Assembly (NCBI GenBank): GCA_903903635.1
Contig: CAIUZK010000181.1
Location: forward strand, 1 to 34,900
Length of the DNA stretch: 34,900 bases
Origin: an uncultured Bacteroidota bacterium
GTDB lineage: Bacteria > Bacteroidota > Bacteroidia > Chitinophagales > Chitinophagaceae
Direction: 5' to 3'
Shown here: positions 9,257-16,326 of the stretch, one piece after another
Layout of the letters: every line of letters starts with the position of its first letter
How positions within the stretch are numbered: position 1 is the stretch's first letter
The notes under the pieces: model-generated
The model's database searches: none
The model's input: only the letters and a program-made list of their open reading frames with translations
Told to the model about the DNA's origin: nothing
Program-made: the position numbers and the translations under genes

Positions 9257-10396
9257 TTAAAATCCCATCCCCACACCAAATTCCGCCAGTTCGGCTACCG
9301 ATAAATGGGTTTTAAGAAAACCACACAGAAACAGCTCCTTAACTGGTCCTTTCTCCCTTTTCACCAGGTACAGATTGGCGCCAAGTTTCTCATATAACTT
9401 TCCCTGTGTGAGAAATGCCTGGTGTATGTAAGCCCCCACCTGAAGCACAACACCTACCCTGCCCAGCAGAAATTCATTGCCTGCAAATACTGCACTCTTA
9501 TACGATTGGGTTGCCTCGGTACCTGCTGGTACAAACCCCATATTATTGCGCAGATAGGCGTAAATATTGGTATGGTAAGAGTAATCTATGCCGCCAAAGA
9601 ATTTATTCTTATTGATCCATCGTCTGCTGGTATACAGGCTGGCCAGATATACCGGATAAGCAGGCCCGAGTGGCGCGTTCGAAGCGTCATAGGCTATAGT
9701 TAGCCTTCCTTCAACCAGCCACCTGTTTGGTAAATGCTTCAGTTCGCGTGCAATCCGTTTTGGATTGGCTGATACAGGAAAATACTTGACACCCAGGTGG
9801 TAACCAGCCAGGTTCACTCCCAGGTTGGGCTGGTGGTAGGATGCATCCGAAATATGTGTGAAATTCAGCCCGGCCTGCACATCCCAATGCATATTCACAT
9901 GGTAGCGGAGATCCATAATAAAAGAGCCGTAATCGTTTATTTTGCTGCCTATGGCATTGTTCATGGTATCAAAAGGATGCAGTCTCGAATAATCGCGGGT
10001 AACATACCCGATTCCATCGCCGATACGCAATGTCCACTCCACGTGCCTGCCACTTATAAGGGGGATTACTATATTGGGATACAAACTGAAACATCGTCCG
10101 TAAATGGAATCAAGACCATAGTTGGTATAAGTAAACCCCAGCCCCAGTATCGGGAATCTGCGCCGCTGATGCCACTCTTTGCGTCCGTATGTTTTCCATT
10201 GAAAGTTAACATCCGCTCCCGTAGAAAGATCAGGTACAGGCAAATGAAATTTTGCAGTGTGCTTGATTACCTTACCGGTAAACACATTGGCTTCTATGCC
10301 CAAACCTGCCCACTGCTGCCCATCCTGAGCATTTGCATGAATGCACATTACCATCAGCAATGCGGATAAGGCAGTTTTTAAAAGGGAAAATCTCAT
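9257..10396 (-). CDS. Acyloxyacyl hydrolase (PagL-like) outer-membrane protein
   Basis: This 379-residue protein has a signal peptide ending in HANAQ at about residue 24 and a strand-rich body typical of an outer-membrane beta-barrel. The stretch FTHISDASYHQPNLGVN resembles the active site of PagL lipid A 3-O-deacylases, with the His-x-Ser pair at about 181 and 183. In PagL a Glu follows the His by fourteen residues; here that place holds Asn195, so activity is uncertain. At about twice the length of classical PagL (around 150-170 residues), it carries an extra C-terminal half that looks like more barrel strands. I chose ATG at 10396 over a TTG five codons upstream. The GT39-like gene follows after 16 bp. 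Confidence 0.65.
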   Translation of the reverse strand: MRFSLLKTALSALLMVMCIHANAQDGQQWAGLGIEANVFTGKVIKHTAKFHLPVPDLSTGADVNFQWKTYGRKEWHQRRRFPILGLGFTYTNYGLDSIYGRCFSLYPNIVIPLISGRHVEWTLRIGDGIGYVTRDYSRLHPFDTMNNAIGSKINDYGSFIMDLRYHVNMHWDVQAGLNFTHISDASYHQPNLGVNLAGYHLGVKYFPVSANPKRIARELKHLPNRWLVEGRLTIAYDASNAPLGPAYPVYLASLYTSRRWINKNKFFGGIDYSYHTNIYAYLRNNMGFVPAGTEATQSYKSAVFAGNEFLLGRVGVVLQVGAYIHQAFLTQGKLYEKLGANLYLVKREKGPVKELFLCGFLKTHLSVAELAEFGVGMGF

Positions 10397-10408
10397 AATT
10401 CGGATGCT

Positions 10409-10416
10409 CAAATATA
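10409..10416 (-). promoter_or_regulatory. Candidate -7 element for the PagL-like gene
   Basis: On the minus strand this reads TATATTTG, an exact match to the Bacteroidota -7 consensus TAnnTTTG. A TTTTTG run lies 15 bp upstream as a possible -33 element, a little closer than usual. The predicted leader before the ATG at 10396 would be under 10 bases. Confidence 0.45.
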
Positions 10417-10476
10417 ATCTCTTTTCAAAATCAAAAAGCGGTCATTCTGCATTATTGTATAAAAAACAGGACTGTT

Positions 10477-10660
10477 AGGAACGTTGACGAAATAAGTTCC
10501 ACCATATTGACACAGTTATTTTTCTTTTATTAACTGCCATAGCTTTAGCGAAGGCATGTTTTGCAAGGCGTAAAATCTGCGAATAGTGAGCTATTAAAGA
10601 CTTTTACAACGAAGCAAAAATGGAAAAGAACAAGATAAAAAATAACCTTTATTTTCTTAC
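10477..10660. repeat. Palindromic MITE-like repeat, copy 2
   Basis: The first 33 bases are identical to copy 1 at the window start, including the GGAAC/GTTCC inverted pair at 10478-10500. The core at about 10567-10613 repeats the same hairpin as AATAG/CTATT around a TGAG loop, flanked by AAAATCT and AGACTTTT. Outer arms GTTATTTTT near 10516 and AAAAAATAAC near 10638 pair with each other. Compared with copy 1 it holds about 35 extra bases in the left arm (about 10531-10566), including a small palindrome TGCC...GGCA around TAGCTTTAGCG, and it lacks the clear terminal repeat at the right end. It fills the gap between the miaE stop codon and the promoter of the PagL-like gene. Confidence 0.6.
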
Positions 10661-10666
10661 ATGCCC

Positions 10667-11269
10667 TTAGTGCATCCTGTCGCCCCTGGGTACAAGTAGC
10701 TGCAATACCTCTGTTTCTATTTTCAGCCACTGCGCCCATGCGGCACGCACTTTTTCTACCGGGTAGTATTGCTCGGCGAGGTCTATGAATAATCTGTAAT
10801 GCCCCGCCTCCGACACCATGAATTTATAATAGAAACTGCGAAGGCCCTTCTCCGGAAGATGCTCCGACAATAACCTGAACCGCTCGCAACTGCGCGCCTC
10901 TATCATGGCGCCTATCATCAGCTTATGCAATAGCTTTTCAGTTCCCGGCACGTTTTTGGGTTCATGTTGCAGCAAGAGGTTCACATAATCATCCTTGCGC
11001 TGGCGGCCCAGTTTGTAGCCGCGTTTCTTCATTTCAGCCCATACCATCCTGAAATGCCCCCACTCTTCGGTTACTATTGGAGAAAGTGCATTTACGAGGT
11101 CTTCTTTATCGGCATACCGTTGTATCAGCGATATACATTGTGTTGCGGCTTTCTGCTCGCAAAATGCATGATCCGTAAGTATTTCCTCCAGTGAGATGGC
11201 TGCCAGATCGGTCCAACGTGGGTCGGTAGGCATTTTTAATCCCAGGATACTATTGTCAACCGTACTCAT
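10667..11269 (-). CDS. miaE: tRNA-(ms2io6A) hydroxylase MiaE
   Basis: This 200-residue ferritin-like diiron enzyme hydroxylates the isopentenyl side chain of ms2i6A at tRNA position 37. The motifs LGLKMPTDPRW and EEILTDHAFCEQKAA at the N-terminus are characteristic. The full set of iron ligands is present: Glu38, Glu69-x-x-His72 (EEWGH), Glu124 (IEARS) and Glu154-x-x-His157 (SEAGH). I chose ATG at 11269, which has AAGGAA just upstream and starts close to the family's usual N-terminus; an ATG at 11311 would add 14 unconserved residues. The M12 protease gene lies 86 bp upstream of this start on the same strand, so cotranscription is possible. Repeat copy 2 follows immediately downstream. Confidence 0.93.
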   Translation of the reverse strand: MSTVDNSILGLKMPTDPRWTDLAAISLEEILTDHAFCEQKAATQCISLIQRYADKEDLVNALSPIVTEEWGHFRMVWAEMKKRGYKLGRQRKDDYVNLLLQHEPKNVPGTEKLLHKLMIGAMIEARSCERFRLLSEHLPEKGLRSFYYKFMVSEAGHYRLFIDLAEQYYPVEKVRAAWAQWLKIETEVLQLLVPRGDRMH

Positions 11270-11355
11270 TATTTCAATTCCTTTTCCATTATCAATAAGG
11301 GCGTTGTGCATTCCCAGGCCCTGTTACCAAAGATAAAAATGCCGAATAAAAACTA

Positions 11356-13677
11356 TTATTCCAGCACAAAACGTTTTACTGCACGCTCATTATTCCCGTC
11401 CAATATCTGAACATAATAGATTCCCCTGGCCCAGTCAGCTACCGGTATTTCCTTCTGACCGTTAAATTGTCCATGCCACACACTCTGCCCTAATGTATTG
11501 AACACAGTGATCTCCACCAGGCTCGCTGCTGAAAAATGCAACAGGCTGGTAGCCGGATTAGGAAATATATTTACACCACCAGATATCGAAGCAATAGTCG
11601 AAACCCCGGTACTAATGGGGAAGGACGGGTCATAATTTACAGTAAAGTTGCTTGCGTTTACATTAAAGAAAACATTGCCGACACCCTTCACCTTAAATCT
11701 GCAGGTGCTGTAAGTAATTCCCGGATTAGGCATAGTTATCGATGCTGTGCCCGTATTGGGGAATGTACCTACATGATAGTGCCAGTCATAGCCGCCATCT
11801 GTAGCCATAAATATATCTACATTGGCACAGTTGATGGTTCCGGCATCTGTACCCACAACATCCCAGGTTACTGTTTGTGCTGTATGCCCGGTAAAGTTAA
11901 GCCCTGGAATATCCTGGCTGGTAACCTTAAAGCCGGTACCTGTATTAATAGCATTAAGTGTAATTTTGTCATCGGGTATAGTTATACATCCCATATTGTT
12001 GTAGATATCCCTGAAAGTACAATTGAAATTCATCACCCTCGCCACATCAGGTACCTTCTCCCCTTCGGCTCCTTCATTACCGGCATCATTTAAAGTTCCG
12101 GACAACACATTCATCATTTTCGGAAATATTCTGCGGCTGGTAGCAGTAGGGCTATACGACCTGAATAATGGCCCGGAAAGGTGGGTATTTATTAACCGCT
12201 CGCCTGCTGCACTGGCCGAGGGCAGGTCCCATTCTTCCCAGCAATACAAATTGGCAGAGTCGGCTACCGAATCTGTTATTACAGGTGCATCCAGTTCAAA
12301 AGGCGTAAGATAGGGTATTGAATAAGTGGCATTGAAAGGCGCGTAACTCACCAGCTTGTTTCCGGTACTGTTTTTTGTGGCACAGGCATCACCACCGCCT
12401 ATTGTCAGGTAGTCATAAATCTGCTGGTGACTGATGGCATGAAAATAAGCATCACTATGCATCTGTATGTCATCCGGACTGCATATACCTGCATAGGCCA
12501 TAATGGTAGAACCGCTTCCCGGTTCATAGGCTGTCGGTTGATTCATATTCCCGCCTCCGCAGCTACCATCTGTGCCATTATTAAAACTATGATCAGCGCC
12601 AAATAAATGGCCCATTTCATGCGCTACATAATCTATATCAAAACCATCGCCTGTAACGGGGAGCCCGCCTGTTGTGCTCTGTGCTTTAAAACCCGCCTGG
12701 CAAACAAAGCCCTGTAACGATAGCCCTCCGGATCCGGTGGTAAACACATGCCCAAGATCATAGTTGGCATTTCCTATTACAGAGTCGCATTCTTTTTGGT
12801 TATCTGTTAGCAGAAAACCTGCATTATTGTTATCCAGATAATACGGGTCACCGGTAGCCGATGTAAAAATCAAAGCGGTCTCATTGGTACAAAAGTTCAT
12901 ATGCACCGAAAATTCCCGCTCATAAACGCCATTGATCCTGTTCATGGTCGTTGTCATTTTACTCAGGGTTTGAGCAACAGTGGGGGTGGGCAAACCTGTC
13001 GCCGCAACTGCATACAAATAATCGCAGGCCAGTGCAAGCCTGTATGTCCGTAATTGCGAACCGTTCACGGTTTTAAAGGCCATCTTGGGCAACCGTGTTT
13101 GCTCCATTTCCATGACCTGCCCTGCGGGTACATTTTCGCTGGTCACCTTTTCATCATGTCGTTTCACTTCGCATTTCATCCTTTCGGCCAATGGTCTGGT
13201 TTCATCCCTCTTGTAATGCACCATGTAAAACCCGTCATGGTAGTTGTCATATGGGTCAATGAATGAAGTATTTGAACCATCGAATATCATGGCGTGAAAA
13301 CCATAAAGCGTAAAGTCCAGCTTGGCCGTAACTGAATGGTTATTAACCGCCTCAGCCGAAAATGTTCTTATGTCGGGAAATTGAGCCCCTAACTGGTCCG
13401 GCATCATAGCGCATTGCCAAACTCTGAAATCCCTGGTTCCCCCATCAGGCAGCGGCAAGGTAATTATAATCCCATCCTCCGGCTTGCTGCCCAATGAAAA
13501 GAGCTGCAACCGCAATGTCGTTTCTTCAAGGGTATATACCTTGAAATTTGCGGGATGCATCAACTGTATATTTTGAGGCACTTTTTCCAACGGAACCTGT
13601 TGCCATAAATTACCGGCATAACTTAATGAGGGCATCAGCATGGCCACCAATAAATTCATTTTAAGTACCAACTTCAT
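11356..13677 (-). CDS. Reprolysin-like (M12) zinc metalloprotease with T9SS sorting domain, paralogue 1
   Basis: This protein of about 773 residues has a signal peptide (MKLVLKMNLLVAML..., cleavage near SLSYAG). A propeptide-like region holds a single conserved Cys in RMKCEV (about residue 168). The metzincin catalytic site is HEMGHLFGADH (about 353-363, HExxHxxGxxH), and STIMAYAGIC about 35 residues later is the Met-turn. The C-terminus is a T9SS type A domain (IFPNPATSLLHF, WARGIYYVQI). It is probably a secreted or surface-held zinc endopeptidase; the substrate is unknown. Two ATG codons adjoin at 13680 and 13677 and either may start translation; the much longer TTG reading to 13782 puts the signal peptide internally and is rejected. 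A weak promoter (TGTATTTG, minus strand, 13735-13728, with TTG 16 bp upstream) precedes it. Confidence 0.87.
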   Translation of the reverse strand: MKLVLKMNLLVAMLMPSLSYAGNLWQQVPLEKVPQNIQLMHPANFKVYTLEETTLRLQLFSLGSKPEDGIIITLPLPDGGTRDFRVWQCAMMPDQLGAQFPDIRTFSAEAVNNHSVTAKLDFTLYGFHAMIFDGSNTSFIDPYDNYHDGFYMVHYKRDETRPLAERMKCEVKRHDEKVTSENVPAGQVMEMEQTRLPKMAFKTVNGSQLRTYRLALACDYLYAVAATGLPTPTVAQTLSKMTTTMNRINGVYEREFSVHMNFCTNETALIFTSATGDPYYLDNNNAGFLLTDNQKECDSVIGNANYDLGHVFTTGSGGLSLQGFVCQAGFKAQSTTGGLPVTGDGFDIDYVAHEMGHLFGADHSFNNGTDGSCGGGNMNQPTAYEPGSGSTIMAYAGICSPDDIQMHSDAYFHAISHQQIYDYLTIGGGDACATKNSTGNKLVSYAPFNATYSIPYLTPFELDAPVITDSVADSANLYCWEEWDLPSASAAGERLINTHLSGPLFRSYSPTATSRRIFPKMMNVLSGTLNDAGNEGAEGEKVPDVARVMNFNCTFRDIYNNMGCITIPDDKITLNAINTGTGFKVTSQDIPGLNFTGHTAQTVTWDVVGTDAGTINCANVDIFMATDGGYDWHYHVGTFPNTGTASITMPNPGITYSTCRFKVKGVGNVFFNVNASNFTVNYDPSFPISTGVSTIASISGGVNIFPNPATSLLHFSAASLVEITVFNTLGQSVWHGQFNGQKEIPVADWARGIYYVQILDGNNERAVKRFVLE

Positions 13678-13899
13678 CATATCTGAAACATTTTTTCGAT
13701 TAAATAACCCTGATTCTTTAACAACTACAAATACAGATGCGCTCCGGTTTGCAATAATAGATAATGTACATTTTCCTGCCAACCGCTAAACCTTATTTGA
13801 AATAAATTACTTCCCCGCAACGAATCTAAAGGAACAAGTACCCGATTAAGTTTAATTACTAAAACAACATACAGCAAAAATTATGCCGCAATTTACTGA

Positions 13900-16164
13900 C
13901 TACTGAACAACAAATTTTCTGGCAAAGTGACCTTTCCCACTTACAAACCTGATAAAGTATACACCCCTGGCCCAATAGAATACAGGTATATCCAATTGCC
14001 CGTCTGCTTCACCTGTAAGCATCCTCTGGCCTAAAGCATTATAAATTGCAAACTCCTGCTTACCCTGACTTCCGGTATATATGCGCAATGTATTGTGTAC
14101 CGGAGACGGGAATACCGATATTTCAGAAAAAGGCAAATCGCTGTGGTAAATTGAGAAATCTCCTTTGTTTACATTAAAGAATACATTACCGGCGCCTTTC
14201 ACTTTTACACGGGCCCTTGTTATTGTGGTATCTTCATTGGGCAGTACTACGTTCGCTTCCCCTGTATTGGCATGATTACCCAAAAAGAAAGGCCAGTTAT
14301 ATCCGCCATCATCCGAAATATAAATTCCCACACTGTCGCACGAGATAGGAGCTTCCGTTGTTTTGGCAATATTCCAGGTCACCCTCATCAGATTATTTCC
14401 GGGGTATATATTGCCTGCATAACTCTGGCTGGTTACCCTGAACCCTTCAACCGTATTGATTACATCAAGATGAATCGTATCATCAGGAATAAGGAAACAA
14501 CCCTTGCCGCTATAAATATTCCTTACTGTAAGTTTGAAAGTAAGAAAACGCGCTGAGTCAGGCACTTTTTCACCTTCGGCATTGTTTGTCCCTGCATTGC
14601 TCAGGCTGTCTGCCAATACCATGGTCATATTCGGAAACACACGGGTAGGCGATTTGCCAGGAAGAAAAGACCGGAAGATGGGACCACCCGTATGGGTGTT
14701 CTTAAACCGTTTACCTATATCCCCTATATTCCATTGCTCCCAGCAGTAGGTTACTGAGGTATCAATAGCGGTATTTGTTGCGATGGGCGATGTTAATTCA
14801 AATGGAGTAAGTAACGGGATATAATAACTGGCCGAGAAATGCGATAAGGTTGCGGGATTGTTTAAGGTTGCTACCTTCAACGGGCAAACATCGCCGGTTG
14901 TGGTAAGAATAGAATTGATTTGTATCAGGTTAATAGCATGAAAATAGTCGTCACTGTGCGGCTGCAGGTTGTCGGGCGAACATATGCCTGCATAGGCCAT
15001 AATGGTAGAACCGCTACCCGGCTCAAAATCTATCCCTGGGACATCATTCCCTTTGCAGCTACCGTCCAACGAATTATTATAAGTATGGTCTGCTCCAAAT
15101 TCATGACCCATCTCATGCGCCACAAAGTCAATATCAAATCCATCACCCCATGGCTGCGGTTGCCCGGTTACACTCATGGCTTTCATCCCGGCATGGCATA
15201 TTACACCGATCTGTGATAAACCCGCGGTACCGGCCGTGAATACATGCCCCATATCATAATTGGCTACCCCTATCCGGGTATCGCATGCTACCTGATTCAG
15301 ACCAACACAGGCTTGTGCATTACCCTGGGCTATCTCAAAAGGATCATCTCCATTTGGCCCACCGGTTGCAGATGTCCAGATAAGTGTATCCTCATGATCC
15401 ACAAATCTCATATTTACAGAGAACTCCCGCTCATAAACACCGTTCACCCTGTTCATTGTCGTAACCATCTTGCTCAGCACCATAGCAATAGTCGGACTGG
15501 TAGAGCCAGTCACAGTGCTTGCATAATGGTTATCACAAGCCAAAGCCAGTCTGTAAGACCTGAAATCTATTCCATTGCTTACCCTGTATGCGGCCTTCCT
15601 CGTTACATCCATGTCGGCAGGTACCTGATCCTGCCTGTTTTTTTGAATCAATGAGCATACCATTTGTTCTTCAGGCTCCCTTCTCTCGTCTTTTTTATAA
15701 TGCACGGTATAATAACCTTCCAGCCCGGCACCTGCCGGATCGGTAAGCGAAATATCATGCCCATCATATATTACAGCATGGAACCCGTACACAGTAAAGT
15801 CCAGCTTGGCAGTAATATTCGGGTTATCCGTCGCTATACCGGTAAAGGTTCTTATCTGCGGATATTTTGCGGCCAGTCCATCCTCCATCATCGGAGTCTC
15901 CCAAACCTTGAAGCTGCGCATTGATCCATCAGCAAGCGGAAGGTCGACGACCTCAAAATTTGTTGTTGACTTTTGCAATCCCAGGAGTTGACCCTTCAGT
16001 CCATCTTCCTGCAAAACAAATACCCGCGCCTTGTCCCTGACCGAAGGATGCAGTGAATTGCCTGCCCGGGTAGCTGAAATCTTCCACCAGTTGCTGCCGG
16101 CATAGGTTATAAAAGGAATAAAAAATAAAAAACACAACAATAGTGACCTGCCAAATCCGTTCAT
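13900..16164 (-). CDS. Reprolysin-like (M12) zinc metalloprotease with T9SS sorting domain, paralogue 2
   Basis: This 754-residue protein starts with a signal peptide (MNGFGRSLLLCFLFFIPFITYAG). The N-terminal domain matches that of its paralogues: LPLADGSMRSFKVWE, YPQIRTFTG, TAKLDFTVYGFHAVIYDG. It includes the single Cys in EQMVCSL at about residue 170. The catalytic zinc site is HEMGHEFGADH at 350-360, and the Met-turn is STIMAYAGIC near 385. Two Ig-like regions follow (one with VTWN, one with FFNVNKGDFSI), then the T9SS type A tail (VFPSPVHNTLRI, WARGVYFIRFV). It lies 222 bp upstream of paralogue 1 on the same strand. Secretion through the outer membrane by T9SS is inferred from the tail. 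Confidence 0.88.
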   Translation of the reverse strand: MNGFGRSLLLCFLFFIPFITYAGSNWWKISATRAGNSLHPSVRDKARVFVLQEDGLKGQLLGLQKSTTNFEVVDLPLADGSMRSFKVWETPMMEDGLAAKYPQIRTFTGIATDNPNITAKLDFTVYGFHAVIYDGHDISLTDPAGAGLEGYYTVHYKKDERREPEEQMVCSLIQKNRQDQVPADMDVTRKAAYRVSNGIDFRSYRLALACDNHYASTVTGSTSPTIAMVLSKMVTTMNRVNGVYEREFSVNMRFVDHEDTLIWTSATGGPNGDDPFEIAQGNAQACVGLNQVACDTRIGVANYDMGHVFTAGTAGLSQIGVICHAGMKAMSVTGQPQPWGDGFDIDFVAHEMGHEFGADHTYNNSLDGSCKGNDVPGIDFEPGSGSTIMAYAGICSPDNLQPHSDDYFHAINLIQINSILTTTGDVCPLKVATLNNPATLSHFSASYYIPLLTPFELTSPIATNTAIDTSVTYCWEQWNIGDIGKRFKNTHTGGPIFRSFLPGKSPTRVFPNMTMVLADSLSNAGTNNAEGEKVPDSARFLTFKLTVRNIYSGKGCFLIPDDTIHLDVINTVEGFRVTSQSYAGNIYPGNNLMRVTWNIAKTTEAPISCDSVGIYISDDGGYNWPFFLGNHANTGEANVVLPNEDTTITRARVKVKGAGNVFFNVNKGDFSIYHSDLPFSEISVFPSPVHNTLRIYTGSQGKQEFAIYNALGQRMLTGEADGQLDIPVFYWARGVYFIRFVSGKGHFARKFVVQ

Positions 16165-16231
16165 TAGGTTATATTAAAACGTGATGTGCCGCATTGTATT
16201 ACAGCATAAAATTCATAGAGAATGTAAAATA

Positions 16232-16239
16232 CAAAATTA
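16232..16239 (-). promoter_or_regulatory. Candidate -7 element for M12 protease paralogue 2
   Basis: The minus strand reads TAATTTTG, an exact TAnnTTTG match, about 65 bases before the start codon at 16164. No good -33 TTG is seen at the normal distance, so support rests on the -7 box and its AT-rich setting. Confidence 0.35.
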
Positions 16240-16278
16240 ATACAGTAAATATAAAAAATCGAATGCCTGAAAATCCTT

Positions 16279-16306
16279 TAGGAACGTTGACAACATAAGT
16301 TCCTTA
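16279..16306. repeat. Solo end of the palindromic repeat (copy 3)
   Basis: GGAAC, 13 spacer bases and GTTCC (16281-16303) match the first 23 bases of the repeat at 2-24 and 10478-10500 with two differences in the spacer (GACAACAT here, GACGAAAT there). TTA precedes and CTTA follows, so the inverted symmetry extends outward as TTAGGAAC/GTTCCTTA with one unpaired A. The body of the element is missing. It lies 20 bp beyond the TonB receptor stop codon. Confidence 0.5.
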
Positions 16307-16326
16307 CCTGCACATGACAGTTTTTT

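Noticed and set aside
9797-10369. 190-codon plus-strand open frame opposite the PagL-like gene
   Set aside because: The composition is low-complexity and Ile/His/Cys-rich, as expected of an antisense shadow; the minus strand encodes a signal peptide and barrel.
13678-13782. Longer N-terminus of M12 protease paralogue 1 starting at TTG 13782
   Set aside because: It would place the signal peptide about 35 residues inside the protein and covers the likely promoter.
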